A stretch of 64,000 nt of DNA from CAZPEV01 sp964585635 (lineage in GTDB: Bacteria; Zixibacteria; MSB-5A5; GN15; JAAZOE01). Shown piece by piece: positions 55,762 to 63,788 of this stretch; position 1 is the stretch's first letter, and every line of letters begins with the position of its first letter. Under the pieces are notes generated by a model. The model saw nothing but the letters and a program-made list of their open reading frames with translations. It searched no databases and had not been told where the DNA came from. Location: assembly GCA_964585635.1 (NCBI GenBank), contig CAZPEV010000001.1, forward strand, positions 1 to 64,000, written 5' to 3'. The translations under genes were made by a program, and so were the position numbers.

Positions 55762-56337
55762 TCACTTAATCAAGGATTTTACAGCGCCCTTGACGCAATC
55801 GCGGATGGCTTCGCTTTCCGATTTATCGCCGCCGCCGAAAAGCGATCCCCAGAAGCCACGGCCGCCGGCGGTATTGGTCGCCGACCAGACGGTGGCGCCG
55901 GTTTCTGTTTCGACCATGCGGACGACCAGCGTCACGGTGTTGACCATGGCGCTGCCGCTGCGGGAGCCTGTCATTTCCGTGACACTGCCGAAGATTATCC
56001 CCTGCACCTTGAGCTCCTGGCCGATCGTCGTAATCTGCTCCTGGGTGAGTTGGCTGGTCCTGACGGTGGAGAATTTCTCCAGCACGCGGCTGACTTCGCC
56101 CGGCTCGACGATATCGAAGGCCTTCTCCGCCAGCAGATCGGCAATAAAGACCCGGGTCACGCGATTACCGGCCCCCTGATCGGCGGTCAGATTATCGAAG
56201 GGAACCACCGCCACCCGCTCGACATACTGAAAATTATATTGGTCATTAATAAAAACCGTCGGCCCCATGGCGCAGCCAAGGGCGATAAAGGCCGCTGCCG
56301 TCGCCAGTAGGGTCAGGGAATACTTCACCGCTCGCAT
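55762..56337 (-). CDS. CsgG-like lipoprotein
   Basis: 191 residues. Lipoprotein signal with lipobox AFIALGC (Cys about residue 22). The mature domain shows the CsgG-type core: RVAVVPFDNLTADQGAGNRV, FIADLLAEKAFDIVEPGEVS, IGQELKVQGIIFGSVTEM and VTLVVRMVETETGATVWSAT. CsgG itself forms an outer-membrane secretion pore for curli fibres. This protein is shorter, and I see no obvious pore hairpin, so it may be an accessory of the outer-membrane barrel encoded 13 bases upstream. The GFWGSLFGGGDKSES segment is a flexible loop. Confidence 0.8.
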   Translation of the reverse strand: MRAVKYSLTLLATAAAFIALGCAMGPTVFINDQYNFQYVERVAVVPFDNLTADQGAGNRVTRVFIADLLAEKAFDIVEPGEVSRVLEKFSTVRTSQLTQEQITTIGQELKVQGIIFGSVTEMTGSRSGSAMVNTVTLVVRMVETETGATVWSATNTAGGRGFWGSLFGGGDKSESEAIRDCVKGAVKSLIK

Positions 56338-56350
56338 ATCATAATCCTTG

Positions 56351-58450
56351 TCAAAATCCCAGCTTAAGACCGGTCTGCAGCGAGGTCACGCGGGACCGCC
56401 CCAGGGTGGCGTAGGTATTGCTGACGTAACTCATGAATAATGAACCGCGCGAGCCGATGGCATACGTCAGGCGAACGTTGCTGCGCTCACTGCGAATATC
56501 GTTATCGCCGGCGGCGATGGTCACCAGCGCGCCGGTCGCTATCCGTTCGGTCATGTTCCAGTTCACGTCATATTCCTGCGTCACGTATCGTCTCCCCTGG
56601 TCGTCATCGACGGTAACCGCACCCCGCCACAGAATAGCCGGGGTCAGGCGATAGGTTACATCGGCGCTGTATTGCCGCCGCATACGCCAGGCATCGGCGG
56701 CACCGCCATCGGTCCCCTGGTACAGATAGTATACCACCGCGTCAAGCGAGCGCAGCAGGGCGGCATCGGCTGTGACCCGATAACTCCAGGTATCGAAGCG
56801 GTCGCGGACATCAAGGCGATTGTCATGGTTGTACCCCGCCTCCCCGGAGAGGTTCAGGCCCGGCAGCAGGCCGCCGGTGGCCTGAAGGCTGAGATTATTG
56901 GTTTCCCGAACCTTGGCATGGTCAATATAGTTCAACCGATTCATGGCGGCAAAAGAAAAATCGAGCGCGGCCAGCGGGGTCATCAAGAACGTGTATGACA
57001 GCGCCGCGTTATCGTTTCGCGTGCCGTGCTTGAAATCCTCGAATCCGACCTGATACCGGGCAATCTGGGTAATCAGCGACGATGGTTTGTGCTTGAGTGC
57101 CGCCATGTAGTAGATTTGATTGCGACTGTCGTTGAAATCGCCGCGCGGCTCATTCTGATAGGCAAAATCGACCGAAGATTCCAGCCTGGGGGTCACGACA
57201 TAGGTGGCCCCGGCATTCATGGTATGCGCATTCTTCTTCATTGTCTCCCGATTCGACTTGTCCAGGCCGATTAACGGCTGGATTTCGGTGATCAGCACGG
57301 AGACGACGTCGTTGGACCCGGTATTGACCGCCTTAATATACCGCGTCCGCTGTATCGGGAAGTTGATTTCATAACGGTTGAAGCTGGCGTTAAAGGTCGC
57401 CACGGCCGACGACGTCAACCGATTCCAGGTTATATTGTCATCGGAGAGATAGAGCTTCCAAGCAACGGCGGACCAGGAGGGGCGATCAGTATAGATATAG
57501 AGGGCGCTGACGTTCGTCGGAAGGCCGAAATCAAGGCCGATGTTACGATCGATCAGGCTGCCGCCGATGTCGATGGCCGGTTGAACCGGATCGGTGACAT
57601 TGCCGTCGCCCAGGAGTCGCAGGGTGTCAAGCTCGCCGAATTCGGGGGTCGGATCGAACGCATACAAAGCCTGGACAAAGGGTATTACCATCAGGGCCAT
57701 GGCGCCGGCCGGCACCTCGGTCGTCTGGGAGCGATAGCTGAAACCGTACCCGGTGTTGACACGCAACCGTTTCTGGAACAAACGGGCAGCCTGATCCCAG
57801 CGAAAGAGATGGTTCGTTTCGGTGATCTCCAACCGCGAGGCCAAGTTCTCGTTGACGCGGCGGGTCATACTATAATTGACGCTCTGGCTGTGCCACGAAT
57901 ACTGCAACCCGCCCTGAAATCGCCGCTCCCGGGTGTCTCGATCCTCACGCCGCAGCTCGTTGAAGGCTCGATCCCAATCGTAGCGGAGCTTTATCACGGG
58001 GTACTGCTGCAGACGGGTCGTCAGACTTAAGCCGGCGTTGTCCCGGATAAGGTCGGTCAATCCATTATTGGTCGTCGCTTTCTGCCTGCGAATCGATCCC
58101 CCCAGAATAAACGCGGGATGACTCCAGATGATTTCCCCGGTCGGTTGATATTCATGGCGCCAGCTATTTTCCCCCAGGCTTTGATCGATACCCACATTGA
58201 AATAGCGCATCGATAGCCGGGTCTGAAGGCGGTTGACCACCGCCTTGGACCAAGTCAGCATGTATTCCTGATCGAACGAGCGGGTGCTCTCGTCACCGGC
58301 CTTCGAAGATACGCCGGCCAGCGTGAGATTCCCCCGCAGATTGTCTGAGAACAGGGCCTGGACGGGTGACACCAACGTCAGCGCCCCGACAGTTGCAACT
58401 GCCAGCGCCCCTGTCAGGAAACGGGATGATTGTCTGATCAGTCGGAGCAT
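56351..58450 (-). CDS. Outer-membrane beta-barrel, candidate electron conduit porin, with discoidin-like insert
   Basis: 699 residues. Signal peptide (GALAVATVGALTLVSPVQA) then a long series of amphipathic strands with charged turns (YMLTWSKAVVNRLQTRLSMR, LQYSWHSQSVNYSMTRRVNE, YRVTADAALLRSLDAVVYYL) and a terminal strand ending GLKLGF, as barrels inserted by Bam do. Residues about 275-385 interrupt the barrel with a discoidin/F5-8-like module (LGLPTNVSALYIYTDRPS-type, AVAWKLYLSDDNITWNRLTS, RYIKAVNTGSN), presumably a surface loop that binds a ligand. The size and setting among multiheme cytochromes match the porin part of porin-cytochrome conduits such as MtrB, although no sequence identity to MtrB is obvious. 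It starts 10 bases after the propeller gene. Confidence 0.78.
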   Translation of the reverse strand: MLRLIRQSSRFLTGALAVATVGALTLVSPVQALFSDNLRGNLTLAGVSSKAGDESTRSFDQEYMLTWSKAVVNRLQTRLSMRYFNVGIDQSLGENSWRHEYQPTGEIIWSHPAFILGGSIRRQKATTNNGLTDLIRDNAGLSLTTRLQQYPVIKLRYDWDRAFNELRREDRDTRERRFQGGLQYSWHSQSVNYSMTRRVNENLASRLEITETNHLFRWDQAARLFQKRLRVNTGYGFSYRSQTTEVPAGAMALMVIPFVQALYAFDPTPEFGELDTLRLLGDGNVTDPVQPAIDIGGSLIDRNIGLDFGLPTNVSALYIYTDRPSWSAVAWKLYLSDDNITWNRLTSSAVATFNASFNRYEINFPIQRTRYIKAVNTGSNDVVSVLITEIQPLIGLDKSNRETMKKNAHTMNAGATYVVTPRLESSVDFAYQNEPRGDFNDSRNQIYYMAALKHKPSSLITQIARYQVGFEDFKHGTRNDNAALSYTFLMTPLAALDFSFAAMNRLNYIDHAKVRETNNLSLQATGGLLPGLNLSGEAGYNHDNRLDVRDRFDTWSYRVTADAALLRSLDAVVYYLYQGTDGGAADAWRMRRQYSADVTYRLTPAILWRGAVTVDDDQGRRYVTQEYDVNWNMTERIATGALVTIAAGDNDIRSERSNVRLTYAIGSRGSLFMSYVSNTYATLGRSRVTSLQTGLKLGF

Positions 58451-58460
58451 AATCGATTGG

Positions 58461-59852
58461 TTATTCGGGCGTCAGCGCCAAATATGGCCGATGGCCGACA
58501 TCGATTTCCGCAGATACTTTCCTGCTTACGACATTGATAATCGCCAGCCGGTCGGCCTCGGGCATAGCCGCGAAGAGCCAGCGTTCTTCCGGATCGAGAG
58601 TCAGTAAGGTCGGTTTATCACTCGTCGCAATGCTTCCCAGGGCGAGTTCATGCTGCGGTTTGACGACGGCGATTTCGTAACAATCGGCTACCGCGGCGAA
58701 CAACTGGCGTGTGGTCGGACTATACGCCAGACCGGTGGCGGTGGCACACAGGTCGATGGCGGCCGCTTGGCTCCCATCCCGGGCGCTGACGACCACCAGG
58801 GCCCGGGGGTGCTGCCGGGCCAGAAAAAGGGTCTGTTCCCGTTCGTCAAGGGCCACTTCGGTCGGGGAAGCGCTGACCGTGACGGCGATGGCCGCGCTTT
58901 GAGCCGCCGGATCGAATAGCATGACGTTGTCGGACATAAGGCAGCTAATATACACGTCGTCGGTAGTCGCATCGACCACCATCGCCACTGGTGTGTCCCC
59001 CATCGGATAGCGGCCGCTTTCTTGATAGGATTGGGTTTGCATGACCACCAAGGCACTTGACCCTGGGCACAAGACATAGAGCAATCGCTCATCGGGCGAC
59101 AGCGCCAGGCGACTCGGTTGATCGCCGAACTGGAGCGGTATCGTCCGTACCGTCTGCCGGGTCATGACATCGATGACCGACAGGTTATCGTCACCCGAGT
59201 TGGCGACATAGAGCTGACGGGCGTTGCGGGAATAGGCCATCCCGCGCGGTCCCTGACCGACGCCGATAATGTCGACCACCTGGAAAGAGAAACGGTCGAT
59301 CATGGTAAGATAATTCGAGCCCTCATTGGAAACGAAAACCAGCGACCCCGGCAACGGCAAATCGCGGTGAATAAGTCGCAGACGAGGAAGAAACCGCGGG
59401 GCATCGCCGCCGGTCTTATCGGGCGTCAGGCCGAGGATGACCAACTGGGTCGATCCGGAGAAGACGGTCACCTCCAGCGAAATCGAAGCGCCCGCCGAGT
59501 CGCAGACCAAGTCGAGCGGCACGCCGTCGGTCAGGGCGACGGCCCTACTGAATCGGACCCGCAGGGTCAGGTATCGTCCGGCGGCCACGGTGCTTTCAGA
59601 CAGTTTGCGCTGGCCTCCCGCCGAATTGAGGGTCAGAGGCACCGACAGAACCGGCGCCCGGCCCGGCTCGCCGATCAATTCAGCCGAAGCCAGAATGATG
59701 GAAACCCAATCGCCCGTCAATAGCGGCGTCTCGATGTAAATCACGACCCGACCTGAATCGGCCGGCGGTCCGGCACCTGAAATGGGATGCGCGAGAATAC
59801 TGAAGACGGCCGCCGCACCGATGGCACATTTCAGCATACCTATTATACGCAT
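58461..59852 (-). CDS. YVTN-type beta-propeller protein with DUF4382-like N-terminal domain
   Basis: 463 residues from ATG 59850-59852 (ATG 59837 also possible). Signal region MLKCAIGAAAVFSILAHPIS. Residues about 30-150 resemble DUF4382 (GRVVIYIETPLLTGDWVSII, TVAAGRYLTLRVRF). From about 165 to the end there are six or seven propeller blades: LVFVSNEGSNYLTMIDRFSF, RQLYVANSGDDNLSVIDVMT, RLLYVLCPGSSALVVM, DDVYISCLMSDNVMLFD, ERWLFAAMPEADRLAIINVV. Such propellers are structural or partner-binding modules at the cell surface. It is the first gene of the seven-gene operon ending in the 16-heme cytochrome. Confidence 0.85.
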   Translation of the reverse strand: MRIIGMLKCAIGAAAVFSILAHPISGAGPPADSGRVVIYIETPLLTGDWVSIILASAELIGEPGRAPVLSVPLTLNSAGGQRKLSESTVAAGRYLTLRVRFSRAVALTDGVPLDLVCDSAGASISLEVTVFSGSTQLVILGLTPDKTGGDAPRFLPRLRLIHRDLPLPGSLVFVSNEGSNYLTMIDRFSFQVVDIIGVGQGPRGMAYSRNARQLYVANSGDDNLSVIDVMTRQTVRTIPLQFGDQPSRLALSPDERLLYVLCPGSSALVVMQTQSYQESGRYPMGDTPVAMVVDATTDDVYISCLMSDNVMLFDPAAQSAAIAVTVSASPTEVALDEREQTLFLARQHPRALVVVSARDGSQAAAIDLCATATGLAYSPTTRQLFAAVADCYEIAVVKPQHELALGSIATSDKPTLLTLDPEERWLFAAMPEADRLAIINVVSRKVSAEIDVGHRPYLALTPE

Positions 59853-59904
59853 CGGAGACAAATCTGCGGCAGGTCCATATGTCATTTGACCATTTCTTTA
59901 TCGT

Positions 59905-59935
59905 CAAAACGCCCGAGTGAAACCCGGGCGTTTTG
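59905..59935 (-). terminator. Rho-independent terminator after the OmcS-like gene
   Basis: 11-bp stem CAAAACGCCCG / CGGGCGTTTTG with a 9-base loop and U-rich end on the minus strand. It separates the NHL-hexaheme unit from the downstream operon, so nanowire subunit levels can exceed those of the conduit genes. Confidence 0.8.
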
Positions 59936-59996
59936 GCGAGCATCTTTTCAGAACGCTCCAGTCCCAAAGAGGGGAATGGAATCATGGCCGGCCGGC

Positions 59997-61049
59997 CTAA
60001 AGGATTTCGTCGTTAACATCCTTGGCGTGGCACTTGTTGCACAACGAGCGCTGATTGGCATTATTGTACGGGTCGGGAATCGCGTACGAACCGGATTCCA
60101 CGCCGTCATCAGCCAAGAACGTCAGGTTGAAGTCCCAGCGGCCGGCATTGGGGGCCGAGGTGGCATGGGCACGATGGCAGGTCAAGCACATGACTTGACT
60201 CGTCGCTGAGGGGCCGGCGGTCGAAGTGGTCGTATTGGCCGCATCCTCAAACGGAACCGCCGCCAAATAGGCCGCCGCCTGATTGCCGCCGGTGATATCG
60301 ACGGTGCCATTGTACAGGTTGTAGGTATTGGCGATCGTGCCGCCCAGCGCCTCGCCGGAGGGGTGAACCATCTTGGAGGTATTGTTATGGAAATCGCCGT
60401 GACAGTTGCCGCACCAGGCACTCATGCCGCTCAGGTAAGCCGTATGTTTGCTGTTAGATTCAGCACCGCCGCTGCTGCTGAGGCTTATGCCGATCGCCTC
60501 GGGAGCCGCATTGGTAAAGGCATACAGGCCGTCCTGTACGGAGCCGGGGCCGTAGAGCAGCCGGAAGTTGGTGTTGCCGTGGGGATCATGACAACTCGAG
60601 CAACCCAGGCTGGAGGACGGGAAGGTTCCGCCGGGAGCCTTCAGCAAGGTGGCATCGGGACCGACACCGCGGGACGGGGCATCGATATTATGACCGGCGG
60701 CATCACCCGGAATCGGGCTGGTGGCACCGCCGTGACCGTCGTTGAGGTTGTTTTCCAGAAGGAAAACGAAGTTACCGCCGCCCTTTTCCGGCGGAGGCGC
60801 CAACGGGTCGGTGCCGAAGACGGCGCCTTGGCGTGAGGCATGGCAGGAGAGGCAGACGTCACTCGGAGTGGCGTCCTTCAGCAACCAAGGGTTGCCGTTG
60901 GGGCTGTCCGGATCCACCAGCTTGCCGCCTTCACTGTTGTGCATGGTATGGCAACCGGCACAGTCGGCCACGCCGGCGTCATGGAACGCCAGGGCGTTGC
61001 CGGCGACGGCGAAGCAGAAGGCGGCCACCATAAGGAGCAGCTTACGCAT
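59997..61049 (-). CDS. OmcS-like hexaheme nanowire cytochrome
   Basis: 350 residues from ATG 61047-61049 with GGAGG eight bases upstream. The signal peptide is cleaved after NALA, so the mature chain begins Phe-His. Six CXXCH sites: CAGCH, CLSCH, CSSCH, CGNCH, CLTCH, CNKCH. Extra histidines stand in the motifs FHDAGVADCAGCHTMHNS, GHNI, CSSCHDPHGN, CGNCHGDFHN, VHPSGEALGGTIAN, CLTCHRAHA, and the end reads RSLCNKCHAKD. These are, in the same order, the motifs I recall from Geobacter OmcS, whose subunits polymerise into extracellular filaments with continuous bis-His heme stacks. AAAYLAAVPFED also matches that family. The role is inferred: conductive filament for extracellular electron transfer. 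Confidence 0.9.
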   Translation of the reverse strand: MRKLLLMVAAFCFAVAGNALAFHDAGVADCAGCHTMHNSEGGKLVDPDSPNGNPWLLKDATPSDVCLSCHASRQGAVFGTDPLAPPPEKGGGNFVFLLENNLNDGHGGATSPIPGDAAGHNIDAPSRGVGPDATLLKAPGGTFPSSSLGCSSCHDPHGNTNFRLLYGPGSVQDGLYAFTNAAPEAIGISLSSSGGAESNSKHTAYLSGMSAWCGNCHGDFHNNTSKMVHPSGEALGGTIANTYNLYNGTVDITGGNQAAAYLAAVPFEDAANTTTSTAGPSATSQVMCLTCHRAHATSAPNAGRWDFNLTFLADDGVESGSYAIPDPYNNANQRSLCNKCHAKDVNDEIL

Positions 61050-61053
61050 GAGT

Positions 61054-62217
61054 TTAACCTCCATGATGCAAGTTAAAGTTGTTCCCCATCAGGTTCATAT
61101 CCTGTGATTTATTACTGTTATTGCTTGACAACTCATGATCGCCGGCAGACGTCGGCAGGGAATGGTCCGTCAATTGCGACAGCCTGGCGCGGATGAATTC
61201 GGGAATGCGACAGACCTGAATCTTGTTGTTGAAAATCTGACCGATGTACACCTGGTCCCGGTTGTCAACCGCCAGCCAGGTGGGATGGAAAAACCATCCC
61301 GGGCTGACGCCCTTGCCGCCGAATTCACCCAAGAATTTGCCGGAGGCCGAAAAACAGACGACGTTGTAGCGGTGCTTGTCGAGCACCATGATCAAATCAT
61401 GGCCGGTGACAGCCACGGCCACCGGGAAAGTCAGTTCGCCGATGCCGGTTCCGCTATGACCGATCATTCCTTGAAGATCTCCCTCGAGATCGTAGCGATA
61501 GACAACCCCCAATGAGGCGACGGGCAGGTAGATCAGGTCACCGGCGATGGTCAACGATCCGCAAGCCAGCTCGGCCCGATGCGTCGAATCGATATCGGCG
61601 GCGACGGCGAATTCCCGCTCGACGCTCCCGTCGTGGCGCACACGGATGATGCGCAGGGAATTCTGATCGAGAAGATAGAGACGATCCCGGCTATCGATGG
61701 CGATCGAGCCCGGCTCCGGAGGCGAAGCGGAAGAATCAGAGCCTATTGCCAATTGACGGAGATAAAGACCATCGTAGTCATAGACGAATATCTTTCGCCC
61801 GGACGTCGTGGAACCAAGCACATAGATATATCCTGCGGAGTCGACCGCGACATCGGACGGGGCGCCGCACTGCTCGCTGGTGGAAAATTCGTACAGGTAC
61901 ACCCCTTGGCGATCAAGAATAACGATCCGGCTATTGCCGGGATCGGCGACATAGATCTCGCCGTTCCTGGGCTCAATGAGTATCCGCTCCGGTCGCAGAA
62001 AATGATTCTGGCTTCCCGGCAGGGTAAGGTCGCGGATATATTCGGCCGGAACTGATAGATCGCTCTCCGTTTGCGCTAATAGCAAAGAAGGGGAGGAGAA
62101 CCATGTCAGCGAGCCAAGCAGCAGAATGCCGGCAACGGCTGCAACCGGTCTGGTACCACAGCCGTCAAACAGGACTTGAGGTATCCTGTATTTGTGATTT
62201 CTTTCACAAGATTCCAT
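61054..62217 (-). CDS. NHL-repeat six-bladed beta-propeller, secreted
   Basis: 387 residues. Signal segment (VAAVAGILLLGSLTWFSSPS). NHL-type blades: LRPERILIEPRNGEIYVADP, SRIVILDRQGVYLYEF, APSDVAVDSAGYIYVLG, GSIAIDSRDRLYLLDQNSLR, FPVAVAVTGHDLIMVLDKHR, FHPTWLAVDNRDQVYIGQIF. The C-terminal 35 residues are Asn-rich (SSNNSNKSQ, NLMGNNFNLHHGG), and their codons contain the ribosome site of the OmcS-like gene, which starts 4 bases after this stop. As I recall, Geobacter omcS loci also include an NHL-repeat gene, so a role in nanowire export, capping or attachment is a reasonable guess. Start ATG 62217 has no strong ribosome site. Confidence 0.87.
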   Translation of the reverse strand: MESCERNHKYRIPQVLFDGCGTRPVAAVAGILLLGSLTWFSSPSLLLAQTESDLSVPAEYIRDLTLPGSQNHFLRPERILIEPRNGEIYVADPGNSRIVILDRQGVYLYEFSTSEQCGAPSDVAVDSAGYIYVLGSTTSGRKIFVYDYDGLYLRQLAIGSDSSASPPEPGSIAIDSRDRLYLLDQNSLRIIRVRHDGSVEREFAVAADIDSTHRAELACGSLTIAGDLIYLPVASLGVVYRYDLEGDLQGMIGHSGTGIGELTFPVAVAVTGHDLIMVLDKHRYNVVCFSASGKFLGEFGGKGVSPGWFFHPTWLAVDNRDQVYIGQIFNNKIQVCRIPEFIRARLSQLTDHSLPTSAGDHELSSNNSNKSQDMNLMGNNFNLHHGG

Positions 62218-62527
62218 AAGATAACACGATAGATAAAACGCAGTTCGCGTTAGTTATACCTCACTAATATGTTCTCCTAGAAAATGTACGCAAGAATTGA
62301 GAAAAAGCAAGGAATTTTGTCTTGATTGGCAAAGAATTTTGACAAATAAAGTCTTCAATTCGACAACGGATTTGGATCAGGTATGGACTCTCTTCGGAAA
62401 TGGTAATATGGGACCGGCAAGAAGGTCATCAATACGTCACAATACGTTGATAAGCGATTGTTTATCAGATACTTAGGATATGGAGAGCCCGTCCATCTAT
62501 GCCATCTACCCCTAATAGCATGCAACG
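62218..62527. other. Intergenic region upstream of the NHL-OmcS unit
   Basis: 310 AT-rich bases that must carry the minus-strand promoter for the NHL and OmcS-like genes. I found no clear -35/-10 pair and no sigma-54 site. No gene is seen. Confidence 0.5.
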
Positions 62528-63286
62528 CTATGACTTATCGGAATGGCAGGACAGGCATAGTGATCTCGGGGGATTTGATCCGATCAGCAAATGCTCGCTG
62601 CGGGAACCGAGCAGGTGACACGTTTGACACTCTATCTTATTTTCGAACAAGACAATAGACGAATCCAGCCCTTCGGCGTTGACAGACCCGAGCCGGCCAA
62701 TGGTTCCCAGCGGATGGGTGGCATGTTCAGCAAGACGAGGTTGATCGGATCTGAATTCACCGCTGGGCGCGTAGTCCGACCGCAAGGAATGACAGAGCAG
62801 GCATTTTTCTGACGGGGACAGAGCTGTAATGATCGGCAGATCGGAATGATATATACCAGCGGCGGCGCGGTGTCCTTCGGACAAGCAGCCGAGAGGTGCC
62901 GTTTGATTATGGCAGGATTGGCATTCCCGACGCCGGATGATACTTTTGGTATCAATTCGAAACTTCGCCTGGCCGGCTTTAATGACTGATTGATCGTGGA
63001 AAAGGTGGCAAGCCAGGCAGCTTCGACTGGAATTTGAATGAAACCCAAGACCCGCGTCAGATGAGGCTGTCATGATGTCGGCGTGGCATTCGCGGCAGCG
63101 GCGATCGAATTCGGCCGCAGGAGCATAGGTGGTATCGATATTGGCCTGGAGGGAATGGCAATCGGCGCATGCGGCCGATTCGTGCTCAGGACGGCGGTTG
63201 GGTGAAGCTCCTCCCAAGACTGGGAATGACATCAGGAACATGAGCAGAATTTCCGCGGTCAAGACTGACATAATCATTGACTTCAT
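62528..63286 (-). CDS. Heptaheme c-type cytochrome
   Basis: 252 residues with a signal peptide (MSVLTAEILLMFLMSFPVLG). Seven CXXCH sites: CADCH, CRECH, CLACH, CQSCH, CLLCH, CQTCH, CLSCH, the last near the C-terminus. Additional histidines (LFHDQS, GHRAA, YHSD, EHATHPLG, EHLLIG) could serve as distal ligands. It has no recognised close family; probably a periplasmic electron carrier feeding the outer-membrane conduit. It lies upstream of, and on the same strand as, the NHL-OmcS unit, 310 bases away, so it is probably a separate transcript. Confidence 0.88.
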   Translation of the reverse strand: MKSMIMSVLTAEILLMFLMSFPVLGGASPNRRPEHESAACADCHSLQANIDTTYAPAAEFDRRCRECHADIMTASSDAGLGFHSNSSRSCLACHLFHDQSVIKAGQAKFRIDTKSIIRRRECQSCHNQTAPLGCLSEGHRAAAGIYHSDLPIITALSPSEKCLLCHSLRSDYAPSGEFRSDQPRLAEHATHPLGTIGRLGSVNAEGLDSSIVLFENKIECQTCHLLGSRSEHLLIGSNPPRSLCLSCHSDKS

Positions 63287-63394
63287 GCCAACTCCCGACG
63301 TCTTACTCCCTATATCGGCATCGATCGCCCGATCTTCTCCGGTTTCACGATGGATTGATTGTCCGGCCGCGTGGCGGCGATCCGAATCCGCGGC

Positions 63395-63425
63395 AAAAAA
63401 AAGTCCCGGCCAGGGGCCGGGACTT
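63395..63425 (-). terminator. Rho-independent terminator of the cold-shock gene
   Basis: Perfect 11-bp stem AAGTCCCGGCC-AGG-GGCCGGGACTT (63401-63425) followed on the minus strand by eight U (A-run 63395-63402). Confidence 0.92.
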
Positions 63426-63450
63426 CTGTGTTCACGATCAGGTGTTCGTC

Positions 63451-63654
63451 TTAGGCAGTGCGCACATTGTTTGCCTGGGGACCTTTGCGGCCCTGGCCAA
63501 CTTCGTACTCAACCTTCTGGCCCTCATCGAGAGCCCGGAAACCTTCCATCGCGATGTTGCTGTGATGAACGAAGAGGTCCTCTCCGCCGTCATCAGGAGT
63601 TATGAAACCATACCCCTTCTCGGCGTTGAACCACTTCACTGTACCTTTACTCAC
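63451..63654 (-). CDS. Cold-shock domain protein (CspA family)
   Basis: 67 residues, one cold-shock domain of five strands that binds single-stranded RNA and DNA and melts RNA structure. RNP1 (KGYGFITP) and RNP2 (DLFVHHSNI) are both intact, and [11 protein letters not shown] is the family signature. GTG start at 63652-63654, with GAGGAG upstream. A leader of about 100 bases and a 7-bp hairpin overlapping the ribosome-site region (63668-63685) suggest post-transcriptional control, as for other csp genes. It has its own promoter and terminator. Confidence 0.96.
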   Translation of the reverse strand: MSKGTVKWFNAEKGYGFITPDDGGEDLFVHHSNIAMEGFRALDEGQKVEYEVGQGRKGPQANNVRTA

Positions 63655-63667
63655 TACTGCTACTCCT

Positions 63668-63685
63668 CAGACCCTCAGGGGTCTG
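63668..63685 (-). promoter_or_regulatory. Hairpin beside the csp ribosome-binding site
   Basis: Perfect 7-bp stem CAGACCC-TCAG-GGGTCTG directly upstream of, and touching, the GAGGAG ribosome site (63663-63668). It could modulate ribosome access with temperature. Confidence 0.45.
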
Positions 63686-63759
63686 TTTGCTGCTTCCCTC
63701 GTCTAGCTATTGGGGTACATTCCCGAGGGTATAAGAATCCACCCCTGACCTTACATCTT

Positions 63760-63788
63760 AATAAACACCAAAACGTGGCGAAAGTCAA
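63760..63788 (-). promoter_or_regulatory. Candidate promoter for the cold-shock gene
   Basis: On the minus strand TTGACT (63783-63788), a 17-base spacer and TTTATT (63760-63765). The predicted start near 63753 gives a leader of about 100 bases. Confidence 0.45.

Noticed and set aside
62218..62460. Sigma-54 promoter for the nanowire genes
   Set aside because: No GG-N10-GC with TGGC/TTGC-type boxes on the minus strand at suitable distance.
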